This document shows positions 1 through 7,442 of a stretch of 22,325 nucleotides of DNA, one piece after another. The stretch comes from an uncultured Polaribacter sp. (GTDB lineage: Bacteria; Bacteroidota; Bacteroidia; Flavobacteriales; Flavobacteriaceae). Below the pieces are notes generated by a model. That model searched no databases and was not told the DNA's origin. It saw only the letters and a list, made by a program, of their open reading frames with translations. The position numbers and the translations under genes are program-made. Numbering within the stretch: the stretch's first letter is position 1; the number at the start of each line of letters is the position of its first letter. Where the stretch lies: contig CALHCK010000014.1 of the NCBI GenBank assembly GCA_937936695.1, positions 1 through 22,325 of the forward strand, read 5' to 3'.

Positions 1-721
1 TTTTGATTTAAGTGAAGGTTTTCCTATGGTTACCACTAAAAAACTGCATTTAAAATCTATTATATATGAGTTACTGTGGTTTATAAAAGGCGATACTAAT
101 ATTTCTTATTTACAAGAAAATGGTGTAAGAATTTGGAATGAATGGGCAGATGAAAATGGCGATTTAGGTCCTGTTTATGGGCATCAATGGCGTAATTGGA
201 ATAGTGATGAAATAGATCAATTAAAAGACGTTATTCAGTCATTAAAAAATAATCCAAATTCAAGAAGAATGTTGGTTTCAGCATGGAACCCTTCAGTTTT
301 ACCAGATACTTCTGTTTCTTTTTCAGAAAATGTAGCAAATGGTAAAGCAGCATTGCCTCCATGTCATGCCTTTTTTCAATTTTATGTAGCCAACGGTAAG
401 TTATCTTGTCAGTTATATCAAAGAAGTGCAGACATATTTTTAGGAGTCCCTTTTAATATTGCTTCTTATGCACTATTTACAATGATGATAGCACAGGTAT
501 GCGGGTATGAACCAGGAGAATTTATTCATACCTTTGGAGATGCGCATATTTATAACAATCACAAAGAGCAATTAGAATTGCAATTGTCAAGAGAAATTAG
601 GCCATTGCCTACCATGAAAATAAATCCAGAAGTAAAAGATATTTTTAACTTTACTTTTAATGATTTTGAGTTGATAGATTACAATCCACACCCGCATATA
701 AAAGGTAGTGTAGCAATATAA
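1..721 (+). CDS. thyA: Thymidylate synthase, 5'-truncated by the window edge
   Basis: Thymidylate synthase methylates dUMP to dTMP using 5,10-methylenetetrahydrofolate and releases dihydrofolate. The reading frame is open from the window edge (codons from base 2, reading FDLSEGFPMVTTKK), so the ATG at 26 is an internal methionine. By comparison with E. coli ThyA (264 residues) roughly 35 N-terminal residues are missing. Visible family motifs are the WADENGDLGPVYG block, the catalytic cysteine in PPCHAFFQFY, the SCQLYQRSADIFLGVPFNIASY block that binds dUMP, and the C-terminal HPHIKGSVAI. Before the catalytic cysteine there are about ten more residues than in E. coli (around SFSENVANGK), which I believe is usual in Bacteroidota. 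The gene ends at a strong terminator. folA lies 625 bp downstream on the same strand, the expected metabolic partner, but a minus-strand gene sits between them. Confidence 0.97.
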   Translation, partial: FDLSEGFPMVTTKKLHLKSIIYELLWFIKGDTNISYLQENGVRIWNEWADENGDLGPVYGHQWRNWNSDEIDQLKDVIQSLKNNPNSRRMLVSAWNPSVLPDTSVSFSENVANGKAALPPCHAFFQFYVANGKLSCQLYQRSADIFLGVPFNIASYALFTMMIAQVCGYEPGEFIHTFGDAHIYNNHKEQLELQLSREIRPLPTMKINPEVKDIFNFTFNDFELIDYNPHPHIKGSVAI

Positions 722-722
722 A

Positions 723-757
723 AAAAACGCTTTTAAACATAGTTTAAAAGCGTTTTT
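723..757. terminator. Bidirectional terminator between thyA and the CBM48 gene
   Basis: A perfect 16-bp inverted repeat (arms 723-738 and 742-757, loop ATA) has a GC-containing core and A/T tracts on both outer sides. It therefore gives a stem followed by a U-run in either direction. It lies between the convergent stops at 721 and 764. Confidence 0.93.
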
Positions 758-763
758 AAGTTT

Positions 764-1060
764 TTATAATTGTAAGATGCTATTTTCTGCACCAGCATAA
801 TCATTCCAAGCAAAACTATCTGCATCTTGCTCATTAATATAAGCTCCATCAACCAAATATCTAAATTCATAAGTACTACCAGATTTTAAATCTACAGTAC
901 CTTTAAAAGACCCATTTTTTAATTTTTTTAAAGGAGTAGCCTCATCATTCCATTTATTAAAACATCCTATAACTGCTACTTTTTCAGCATTTTCAGCAGG
1001 TACAGTAAAAGTTACTTTACATACTGGCTTGCTTTTTAAAAATTGTTTTTTGATTGCCAT
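764..1060 (-). CDS. Small CBM48 / isoamylase-N-like early-set domain protein
   Basis: This 98-residue protein is essentially one beta-sandwich of the isoamylase early-set / CBM48 glycogen-binding type, the fold also found in the AMPK beta subunit. Diagnostic features are VAVIGCFNKWN (residues 28-38, with Trp37 in the usual sugar-binding position), the turn LKNGSFKGTVDL, and YEFRYLVDG (64-72). There is no catalytic domain and no signal peptide, so a cytoplasmic carbohydrate- or protein-binding role is likely. Small proteins of this kind are common in Flavobacteriia and have no assigned function that I know of. It is convergent with thyA and divergent from folA. No glycogen-metabolism gene is nearby, so the context does not reveal its partner. 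Confidence 0.85.
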   Translation of the reverse strand: MAIKKQFLKSKPVCKVTFTVPAENAEKVAVIGCFNKWNDEATPLKKLKNGSFKGTVDLKSGSTYEFRYLVDGAYINEQDADSFAWNDYAGAENSILQL

Positions 1061-1345
1061 AATTTTTATTATTCAAAGATTTTAAGTAAAAATATGTAAG
1101 ATAATTTTTAAAACAAACTATATTAAGTAAGAATTTTTAATAATTATCAGTTTTGTAAAATGGTAACACAAAATATTGACAATCCTAAATAAAACAAAGT
1201 GTATATTATTGTTTGTATAAACTAAAGAATGCTTTATTGGTTGATTGTCAGTGTTTTTTAATAAATTAGAGAGGGTAATTCTCATCAAAAATTAAAAAAG
1301 TAAAACTTTCGTAGAATTATCTTAATTTTGTTAGAGAAATAATTT
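1061..1345. other. Divergent intergenic region upstream of folA and the CBM48 gene
   Basis: This 285-bp AT-rich stretch contains no convincing gene. It should hold the promoters of both flanking genes, but only the folA -7 box (1323-1330) is recognisable. An 8-bp inverted pair, TGACAATC at 1177-1184 and GATTGTCA at 1243-1250, encloses 58 bp. It is too short and too widely spaced for me to assign a role. Confidence 0.5.
1323..1330 (+). promoter_or_regulatory. Bacteroidota -7 box (TAATTTTG) for folA
   Basis: The sequence matches the Bacteroidota housekeeping sigma -7 consensus TAnnTTTG exactly. It lies 15 bp before the folA ATG, which gives a short leader of about 10 nt. No good TTTG -33 element is seen at the usual spacing, so the assignment rests on the -7 box and its position. 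Confidence 0.55.
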
Positions 1346-1843
1346 ATGAATATGGTTACAGTAATTGCAGCAATCTCTAAAAATAATGCTTTAGGAAAAG
1401 ACAACGATTTAATATGGCATTTACCAGCAGATTTAAAAAGATTTAAAAAAGTAACTACTGGTAATTTTATATTAATGGGTAGAAATACTTTTGAGTCTAT
1501 AGGAAAACCGTTGCCTAACAGAACTACTGTTATCATCACTAGAAACAAAAATTATTTTAAAGAAGGGTGTTTAATAGCTAATAGTATAGAAGAAGCAATT
1601 GCTTTGGCAAAAGACCAAGAGCAAGTATTTATTATTGGTGGTGCGCAGATATACAAAGAAACGATAGAAAAAGGATTAGCTGATCAATTAGATATTACAA
1701 AAGTACATGAAACGTTTAATGCCGATGTGTTTTTTCCTGAAATAGATACTCAATATTGGAAAGAAGTAGCAAGAGAAGATTGTAAGGCTGATGAAAAAAA
1801 TAAGTACGATTATAGTTTTGTAAAGTATCAGAAAATTATCTAA
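1346..1843 (+). CDS. folA: Dihydrofolate reductase
   Basis: DHFR reduces dihydrofolate, the by-product of ThyA, to tetrahydrofolate with NADPH. The 165-residue length is normal. Visible family motifs are VIAAISKNNALGKDNDLIWHLP with the catalytic acidic residue Asp29 in PADLKRFK, the NADPH-binding ILMGRNTFESIGKPLPNR segment, and IIGGAQIY near the C-terminal nucleotide site. The start MNMVTV has a second possible initiator at Met3 (1352); the first is preferred because it has an A-rich upstream region and a -7 promoter box 15 bp away. The gene's 3' end overlaps the convergent lipoprotein gene by 8 bp, and no terminator hairpin is visible there. Confidence 0.97.
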   Translation: MNMVTVIAAISKNNALGKDNDLIWHLPADLKRFKKVTTGNFILMGRNTFESIGKPLPNRTTVIITRNKNYFKEGCLIANSIEEAIALAKDQEQVFIIGGAQIYKETIEKGLADQLDITKVHETFNADVFFPEIDTQYWKEVAREDCKADEKNKYDYSFVKYQKII

Positions 1844-2261
1844 TTCTATTAGAAAAACCTCCGCCTAAATTTATCTTGTATTTTTGCTGAGCAAAAACAA
1901 AGTAATTAAAAAGCATGTAGTTTACATGGTATCCGTAGTTTATATGAGCATCATAATCTATTTGGTTTTCATAAATACTAGTATTGTATGCAGAGTTTAA
2001 GGCTCTAGTGTTCCAAATGTTTACCCAAACTCTATTTCGTATCTCTAAATAATTTTGAGAATAAAATCCTTTAGGTTTTGCAACTGTATTTAAAAAAGAG
2101 TTAAAACCAATGTCTAAAATAATTATTTCATATTCTAAGCTATCATTTGCAATTACAACAGGCTGTTCTTTATTTGTTGTTTTGTGATTTAAAGAAGGAG
2201 AACAGGCATATAAAAAAGAACCTAAAATAAACAGAAAAAGAATTTGTTTAGTCATTCGCAT
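1836..2261 (-). CDS. Small lipoprotein, DUF6146-like
   Basis: This 141-residue protein has a lipoprotein signal: positive N-terminus MRMTK, hydrophobic stretch LFLFILGSF, and lipobox LYAC with the lipidated cysteine at residue 20. It is therefore expected to be a periplasmic or outer-membrane lipoprotein. The mature part carries YEIIILDIGFNSFLNT, AKPKGFYSQNYLEIRNRVWVN and a tyrosine-rich IDYDAHINYGYHVNYMLFNYF segment. This pattern matches the flavobacterial family I know as DUF6146, whose function is unknown. Its last codons overlap the end of folA on the opposite strand. No terminator is seen, so read-through transcripts of the two genes would be antisense to each other. Confidence 0.8.
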   Translation of the reverse strand: MRMTKQILFLFILGSFLYACSPSLNHKTTNKEQPVVIANDSLEYEIIILDIGFNSFLNTVAKPKGFYSQNYLEIRNRVWVNIWNTRALNSAYNTSIYENQIDYDAHINYGYHVNYMLFNYFVFAQQKYKINLGGGFSNRIR

Positions 2262-2374
2262 AATTACCAGAATTAGAATAGTTCTTTAAGTTGCAAAAAA
2301 TAATATTAAATAGGTAGCTTATTACAGCTTTTAACATTAATTTTAAACTTCAAAAAATACAATCAAAAAAAAAC

Positions 2375-2938
2375 ATGAAAAATAGGTGTTTTTGGGTAAC
2401 CGATAGTAACTTGTACAAAGCGTATCATGACAATGAGTGGGGAGAGCCTGTGTTTGATGATGCAACGCTATTTGAATTTTTAATTTTAGAAACTTTTCAA
2501 GCAGGTTTAAGTTGGATTACCATTTTAAATAAAAGAGAAAACTTTAGAAAAGCATTTGATAATTTTGACTTTGAAAAAATATCTAAATATCCAGAAAGTA
2601 AATACGAATCTTTGATGTTAGATGCTGGTATTATAAGAAATAAACTTAAAATAAGAAGTGCAATTACCAACGCTCAATTGTTTATAGAAATACAAAAAGA
2701 GTTTGGTTCTTTTTCTGATTTTATATGGAGTTATGTAAATAACAAACCTATTATAAATACTTTTAATAGCAAAGACGAAGTACCTGCAACAACGTTACTA
2801 TCAGATACGATTTCTAAAGATTTAAAAAAAAGAGGTTTTAAATTTGTTGGTTCTACTGTAATTTATGCATTTATGCAAGCAATAGGTATGGTTAACGATC
2901 ATACAACAGATTGTTTTAAACATCCTACATCATGTTAA
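2375..2938 (+). CDS. tag: DNA-3-methyladenine glycosylase I
   Basis: Tag removes 3-methyladenine from alkylated DNA, starting base-excision repair. The 187-residue protein aligns along its whole length with E. coli Tag as I remember it. It has RCFWV and YHDNEWG at the N-terminus, LETFQAGLSWITIL with the catalytic glutamate at residue 39, DAGIIRNKLKI, LKKRGFKFVGSTVIYAFMQ, and the C-terminal MVNDHTTDC. The four zinc ligands expected from E. coli (Cys4, His17, His175, Cys179) are present as Cys5, His18, His176 and Cys180. Its stop overlaps the start of the next membrane-protein gene in an ATGTTAA junction, implying co-transcription and translational coupling. Confidence 0.97.
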   Translation: MKNRCFWVTDSNLYKAYHDNEWGEPVFDDATLFEFLILETFQAGLSWITILNKRENFRKAFDNFDFEKISKYPESKYESLMLDAGIIRNKLKIRSAITNAQLFIEIQKEFGSFSDFIWSYVNNKPIINTFNSKDEVPATTLLSDTISKDLKKRGFKFVGSTVIYAFMQAIGMVNDHTTDCFKHPTSC

Positions 2939-3702
2939 TAGCATCATTAAAAAAAGAAGAATTATTAAAAATATTTTACATTTTTAGTAGAAAAATAGGC
3001 ATTTTTATACTGTTTGTTTTTATTTTATTTTTTGATGGTACTTACTTTACAACACATATTTTAGATTCTCAAACTCCAATTAATATTTTAGCTATTTTAA
3101 GCTTTCTATTAATGTATTATCGAGCTTATCCAAGAACTAGAAAATTGATGATTTATGCTGTAATTGTAGGTCTTTTAGGAGAATATTTTTTCTCTGTTTT
3201 TTTAGGGATGTATACGTATAGATTAGAAAATGTACCATGGTATGTACCTTTTGGTCATGCAGCGTTGTATGGTAGAGTTTTTATTTTTAGTAAAGATTCT
3301 TACATTAGAAAACACCACAAAGCTATAGAGCAATTTTTTGCAATTATTATTATAGTATTAGCTACCATATATTTACTGTTTTTTTACGACGTTTTTGGTT
3401 TTGTAATGACAGCAGGAGTTTTTTTATTATTGTTAAAAAGACCAAAAGACAGACTCTTTTTTTATTCAATGTATATTTTAGTTGCTATTTTAGAAATAGG
3501 AGGTACCGCATTTGGTGCGTGGAAATGGCCAGATACAGCCTTTAATTTTTTCTCTTTTTTACCAAGTAACAATCCACCTAGTGGTATTAGTTTATTCTAT
3601 TTTTTATTAGATGTAAGTTGCTTTTTAATTTATGGGCTTATTCACACATCTAATAGAAAACGATTTAAAGCTATTTATAAACGAAATTTAATAAGTTTTT
3701 AG
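2932..3702 (+). CDS. Multipass integral membrane protein of unrecognised family
   Basis: This 256-residue protein is very hydrophobic, with about seven probable membrane helices, a basic N-terminal lead-in and a basic C-terminus (NRKRFKAIYKR), consistent with a cytoplasmic tail. Polar residues that look conserved lie in or next to helices: Glu84 (GLLGEYFF), the stretch MYTYRLENVPWYVPFGHA (93-110), Glu188 with GTAFGAWKWP (191-200), and the NNPPSGISLFYFLLD segment (213-227). These suggest a buried active or binding site rather than a simple scaffold. I do not recognise the family and assign no function. The start ATG lies inside the tag stop region (overlap 2932-2938), so it is translated from the tag message. 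The Kir channel gene follows after 26 bp in the same direction. Confidence 0.8.
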   Translation: MLIASLKKEELLKIFYIFSRKIGIFILFVFILFFDGTYFTTHILDSQTPINILAILSFLLMYYRAYPRTRKLMIYAVIVGLLGEYFFSVFLGMYTYRLENVPWYVPFGHAALYGRVFIFSKDSYIRKHHKAIEQFFAIIIIVLATIYLLFFYDVFGFVMTAGVFLLLLKRPKDRLFFYSMYILVAILEIGGTAFGAWKWPDTAFNFFSFLPSNNPPSGISLFYFLLDVSCFLIYGLIHTSNRKRFKAIYKRNLISF

Positions 3703-3728
3703 GTACTACTAAATAGTAATAATTACAA

Positions 3729-4649
3729 ATGGCAAAATCTATAAAAGATCCTGGTTTTGGTTATACCTCTAAAAAAAATGCAAAAGGTATTATTAGCAGT
3801 AATGGTAGTAGTAATGTATTGCATATAAACAGAAAACGTAATATTAATGATTTATATGCCTATTTTGTAGATCTTTCTTGGTGGTATTTTTTCTTTTTAA
3901 TTCTTGTTGCTTACATTGTTTTAAATGTTGTTTTTGGGCTTTTGTATGTAGGTATTGGTATAGAACAGATTACTAAACCTAAGGGAACTTTTTTACAAGA
4001 TTTTTTAAACGGATTTTTTTTCAGTGCACAAACATTAACTACTGTAGGTTATGGAGGTATTGCTCCTAAAGGAATTACCGCAAATTTTATAGCAGCTTTT
4101 GAAGCAATGATTGGCTTGTTAAGTTTTTCTTTTATAACAGGTCTATTATACGGTCGTTTTTCTAAACCCAAAGCCAATATTAAGTTTAGTGATAATTTTA
4201 TTGTTAGAGAATTTAATGGAGAACGGGCATTAATGTTTCGTTTAATGAATAGTAGAAAAACGGTAATGATAGAACCCAGTATTACTGTAACTTTATCTAT
4301 TACAGAGAAAAACAAAAAAGGAGCGTTTAAAAGAAACTTTTTTACTTTAGATTTAGAAAGAGATAAAATAATGTACTTACCAACTGTTTGGACAATTGTA
4401 CATCAGATAGATAAAGATAGTCCTCTGTTTAAATTTTCTAATAAAGAATTAGCTAAATTAGAAGCTTTTTTATACGTTTTAATAGATTATCACGAAGAAT
4501 CTTTTGCTCAGAGAGTTTATCAGATTTATTCTTATAGTTTTTCTAAATTAGAACTAGATGTAAAATACAAATCATCTGCAAGTTTTAATAAAGAAGGCTT
4601 TACTGTATTAGATCATGAAAAACTGAGCGAAGTAGAAAAAATAAACTAA
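3729..4649 (+). CDS. KirBac-type inward-rectifier potassium channel
   Basis: The protein forms a tetrameric K+ channel of the inward-rectifier family. The 306 residues have the expected order: a cytoplasmic N-terminus with KDPGFGY, a slide-helix region (DLYAYFVDLSWWYFF, about 42-56), TM1 (about 54-77), the pore helix and selectivity filter TVGYGG (105-110, in LTTVGYGGIAP), TM2 (about 117-141, ending GLLYGRFSKPKA), and a C-terminal beta-rich regulatory domain with ALMFRLMNSRKT and the DSPL motif. This is full length for a KirBac. It lies downstream of tag and the unknown membrane protein, probably in one transcript. The convergent small membrane-protein gene begins its stop codon 2 bp beyond the Kir stop, with no terminator visible. 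Confidence 0.95.
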   Translation: MAKSIKDPGFGYTSKKNAKGIISSNGSSNVLHINRKRNINDLYAYFVDLSWWYFFFLILVAYIVLNVVFGLLYVGIGIEQITKPKGTFLQDFLNGFFFSAQTLTTVGYGGIAPKGITANFIAAFEAMIGLLSFSFITGLLYGRFSKPKANIKFSDNFIVREFNGERALMFRLMNSRKTVMIEPSITVTLSITEKNKKGAFKRNFFTLDLERDKIMYLPTVWTIVHQIDKDSPLFKFSNKELAKLEAFLYVLIDYHEESFAQRVYQIYSYSFSKLELDVKYKSSASFNKEGFTVLDHEKLSEVEKIN

Positions 4650-4650
4650 C

Positions 4651-4857
4651 TTAATTACCAAACAGAATACGTATTGCTATAAAAACAGCAATTACTAAAC
4701 TACCGTAAATAAGTACTTTTTTTCCTGAACCTTTGTAATGTCTATTATGATTTTTAATGTCTTTTTTATAGCTGTAGATCATTAAAGTAACAAAAGCAAT
4801 CACAAAGAAAATTATAAAAATAATTCTTCCTGTAGTAAAATAAGCACCTAAAAACAT
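4651..4857 (-). CDS. Small two-helix membrane protein
   Basis: This 68-residue protein has two predicted membrane helices (about residues 10-28 and 47-65) joined by a short, strongly basic loop, YSYKKDIKNHNRHYKGSGKK. That charge pattern suggests a cytoplasmic loop with both termini outside. I recall similar hypothetical proteins in other flavobacteria, but none with a known role. It is convergent with the Kir channel gene, with a 1-bp gap. A possible promoter box (TAATTTTG on the minus strand, 4958-4951) lies about 95 bp upstream. Confidence 0.65.
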   Translation of the reverse strand: MFLGAYFTTGRIIFIIFFVIAFVTLMIYSYKKDIKNHNRHYKGSGKKVLIYGSLVIAVFIAIRILFGN

Positions 4858-5151
4858 ATTGGGTATTCTTTAATAATTGTAATTAATAATTTGTTAAAAA
4901 TCTTTTTTAGCAATTTAATCTTCTATTTAGTAAGTACTAGTTAGAAGTAACAAAATTACAAATTAAAAGTACACTGTTTCCACTTTTTAAAAACTTATAA
5001 ACTTTAATTAGTAGTTTTTTTTAAAATAATTACGGTTATGTTAAAAATACTAAGCAAACTAGTAGTGTAGTTATAGATACTAGATTTATGTTTAATTTCT
5101 ATGATTATTTATTAACTTCCGATTTATAAAAATTAATAAAACAATAATACC
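4858..5151. other. Divergent intergenic region
   Basis: This 294-bp AT-rich region between the small membrane-protein gene and the NTP pyrophosphohydrolase gene contains no credible reading frame or RNA gene. On the minus strand TAATTTTG (4958-4951) matches the Bacteroidota -7 box. No full-consensus box was found for the plus-strand gene. Short dyads such as TAGTA-AG-TACTA (about 4928-4939) are too short to interpret. Confidence 0.45.
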
Positions 5152-5538
5152 ATGAAAGATAAAATAGCAGCTGTAACAGCTTTTCATACAGCTTTTAAAC
5201 TAAACATGAATACAAAACCTATAGCTAGTATAGGAGATGATAGAAACACACTTCGTTTTAATTTAATGAAAGAAGAAAATGAAGAATATTTAGAAGCTGC
5301 AAAAAATAACGATTTGGTTGAGGTTGCAGATGCTTTAGGTGATATGTTATATATTTTGTGCGGAACAATTATAGAACATGGTATGCAAGATAAAATAGAT
5401 GAGGTTTTTAATGAAATACAACGTTCTAACATGAGTAAGTTAGGAGAAGATGGGAAGCCTATTTATAGAGAAGACGGAAAAGTTTTAAAAGGTCCTAATT
5501 ATTTTAAACCTAATATTTCTGAGATTTTGAATAAATAG
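5152..5538 (+). CDS. MazG/PRA-PH-like nucleoside triphosphate pyrophosphohydrolase
   Basis: This 128-residue all-alpha NTP pyrophosphohydrolase would hydrolyse a nucleoside triphosphate, or a phosphoribosyl-ATP-like substrate, to the monophosphate and pyrophosphate, probably as cytoplasmic nucleotide house-cleaning. The metal-binding signature is clear: E41-E42-x-x-E45 (EENEE), then E57-x-x-D60 and D64 in VEVADALGDMLYIL. The C-terminal half, RSNMSKLGEDGKPIYREDGKV then GPNYFKPNI, is characteristic of the phosphoribosyl-ATP-pyrophosphohydrolase-like branch. No his genes are nearby, so a histidine-biosynthetic role is unlikely. The exact substrate cannot be told from sequence. A strong terminator follows. 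Confidence 0.88.
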   Translation: MKDKIAAVTAFHTAFKLNMNTKPIASIGDDRNTLRFNLMKEENEEYLEAAKNNDLVEVADALGDMLYILCGTIIEHGMQDKIDEVFNEIQRSNMSKLGEDGKPIYREDGKVLKGPNYFKPNISEILNK

Positions 5539-5567
5539 TTTCTTTAATTTTAAGATGTTTTATAACT

Positions 5568-5603
5568 AAAAAGGATTGTTATTTTTAAATAACAATCCTT
5601 TTT
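5568..5603. terminator. Bidirectional terminator between the pyrophosphohydrolase gene and fadE
   Basis: A 17-bp inverted repeat (arms 5568-5584 and 5587-5603) has the core GGATTGTTATT and flanking A and T tracts on opposite sides, giving a U-run in both directions. It is placed between the convergent stops at 5538 and 5626 and would end the fad operon transcript. Confidence 0.93.
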
Positions 5604-5625
5604 TTATTGATAAATATATTTTTGT

Positions 5626-7422
5626 TTAAAAACAATATTTCTCTTCAGCTTTTACTTTTTCAGCTATTTCGTTACGTAAATCTACAATATCTGGGTAGTT
5701 TGCATATTTTGTAAAACGTTTTAAGCCCATAAGTAACATACGTTGCTCATCACCTTCAGCAAAAGAAATAATACTTTCTTTTCCTTTTTCTTCAATTATG
5801 TCTACAGCGTGGTATAAATATAGTTTAGACATGGCTATTTGTACAGATTGTGCTTCTTCGCCAAAACGTTTTGCATTTTTTTCTGTTCTTAAAATAGCAG
5901 ATTCTGCCATATATATTTCAATTAAAATATCTGCCGCAGCAATTAATAATTGTTGATGTTGTTCTAAATCAGCTCCAAATTTTTGCATTGCAGCTCCAGC
6001 TACCATTAAAAAAGTTTTCTTTAATTTTTTAATCATCATTTTCTCCTCAGAAAATAACTCAGAAAAATCAGGTGTTTCAAAAGAAGGAATTCCTAACAAT
6101 TCATCAGCAACAGCAGTTGCAGGACCTAAAAGATCTACATGACCTTTCATTGCTTTTTTAACAAGCATACCTACACATAGCATTCTGTTAATTTCATTGG
6201 TACCTTCGTAAATACGAGCAATTCTTGCGTCTCTCCATGCAGCCTCCATAGGAGTTTCTTCAGAGAATCCCATACCACCGTATATTTGAATACCTTCATC
6301 TGCACAATTTTGAATATCTTCAGACACCGCTACTTTTAAAATAGAACATTCTATAGCATATTCTTCTACACCTTTTAATTCGGCTTCTTGATGACTATTA
6401 CCAGCTTCTACTCTTAATGCAATTCTGTCTTCTATATTTTTAGCAGCTCTATAAGATGCAGATTCTCCTGCGTAAGCACTCGTTGCCATTTCAGCTAATT
6501 TTACTTTAATAGCTCCAAAGTTGGCAATAGGCGTTTTAAATTGTTTACGCTCGTTAGCATATTTTACTGCACCTGTAATAACTCTTCTTTGAGAGTCTAA
6601 GCAAGCAGCAGCTAATTTTATTCTACCAACATTTAAAGCATTCATTGCTATTTTAAAACCTTCTCCACGTCCAGCTAACATATTTTCAGCAGGTACAACG
6701 GTGTCGTTAAAAAATACTTGTCTGGTAGACGATGCTCTAATACCCAATTTATGTTCTTCTTCACCAAGGGTTATTCCGTTAGGATTTTCTTTATCATATT
6801 CAACAATAAAACCAGTAATGTTTTTATCGTTTTCTATTCTAGCAAAAACAATCATTACGCTACAAAATCCTGCGTTTGAAATCCACATTTTTTGTCCGTT
6901 AATTTTGTATGATTTTCCATCGGCAGATAACTCTGCTGTTGTTTTTCCAGAATTTGCATCAGATCCGGCACCAGGTTCTGTTAAGCAGTATGCACCAAAC
7001 CATTCTCCTGTAGCTAATTTAGGTACATATTTTTCTTTTTGTGCTTGTGTACCATACAATGTAATTGGCATTGTACCAATACCTGTATGCGCCCCAAAAG
7101 CTGTACTAAAAGAACCTGTACCCGAAGATATATAATCGCAGGTTAGCATCGTAGAAACAAATCCCATACCTAAACCAGAGAACTCTTCAGGAACAGAAAC
7201 ACCTAAAAAACCAAGCTCACCAGCTTTACGCATAACCTCTTCTGTTAAAGCATAATCTTTAGCTTCAAAACGGTTTCTATGCGGAATAATTTCGCGGTCA
7301 TTAAATTCTTGTACCGCTTCTTTCATCATTTGTTGCTCTTCAGTAAAATCTTCTGGAGTAAAAATATCTTCACAGTTTGTTTCCTTTACAAGGAATTGTC
7401 CACCTCTTAATAGTTCTGCCAT
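5626..7422 (-). CDS. fadE: Acyl-CoA dehydrogenase (FadE type, beta-oxidation)
   Basis: This FAD enzyme catalyses the first step of beta-oxidation, acyl-CoA to trans-2-enoyl-CoA. Its 598 residues are close to Bacillus FadE (about 594) and longer than MCAD-type enzymes because of a C-terminal extension (about 425-598) like that of very-long-chain dehydrogenases. Visible motifs are AYCLTEPGAGSDANSG (about 144-159) and KMWISNAG (178-185) around the flavin, QIYGGMGFSEETP (379-391), and IARIYEGTNEINRML with Glu406 in the catalytic-base position of the YEGT motif. It is the last gene of the marR-fadN-fadA-IVP-fadE operon, separated from the IVP gene by 51 bp. Electrons would pass to electron-transfer flavoprotein; no etf genes are in the window. 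Confidence 0.96.
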   Translation of the reverse strand: MAELLRGGQFLVKETNCEDIFTPEDFTEEQQMMKEAVQEFNDREIIPHRNRFEAKDYALTEEVMRKAGELGFLGVSVPEEFSGLGMGFVSTMLTCDYISSGTGSFSTAFGAHTGIGTMPITLYGTQAQKEKYVPKLATGEWFGAYCLTEPGAGSDANSGKTTAELSADGKSYKINGQKMWISNAGFCSVMIVFARIENDKNITGFIVEYDKENPNGITLGEEEHKLGIRASSTRQVFFNDTVVPAENMLAGRGEGFKIAMNALNVGRIKLAAACLDSQRRVITGAVKYANERKQFKTPIANFGAIKVKLAEMATSAYAGESASYRAAKNIEDRIALRVEAGNSHQEAELKGVEEYAIECSILKVAVSEDIQNCADEGIQIYGGMGFSEETPMEAAWRDARIARIYEGTNEINRMLCVGMLVKKAMKGHVDLLGPATAVADELLGIPSFETPDFSELFSEEKMMIKKLKKTFLMVAGAAMQKFGADLEQHQQLLIAAADILIEIYMAESAILRTEKNAKRFGEEAQSVQIAMSKLYLYHAVDIIEEKGKESIISFAEGDEQRMLLMGLKRFTKYANYPDIVDLRNEIAEKVKAEEKYCF

Positions 7423-7442
7423 TTTATTATTTTATTTTAGAT

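Noticed and set aside
1177..1250. TGACAATC/GATTGTCA inverted pair upstream of folA
   Set aside because: Arms of 8 bp with 58 bp between them in AT-rich DNA are not convincing as an operator, hairpin or element ends.
1285..1548. Minus-strand open frame overlapping folA
   Set aside because: It is antisense to the start of folA, has a composition typical of AT-rich antisense translation, and shows no recognisable motif.
3707..3718. Small dyad TACTA-AA-TAGTA just before the Kir gene
   Set aside because: A 5-bp A/T-rich stem inside a 26-bp intercistronic gap is expected by chance and would be unstable in RNA.
4049..4315. Minus-strand open frame inside the Kir channel gene
   Set aside because: It is antisense to the conserved pore and C-terminal region; no independent evidence supports it.
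6701..7135. Long open frame on the plus strand opposite fadE (also 11577-11915 opposite marR and 9421-9642 opposite fadN)
   Set aside because: These lie wholly antisense to well-supported conserved genes, their translations show no domain or motif, and there is no promoter; they mirror the codon pattern of the real genes.
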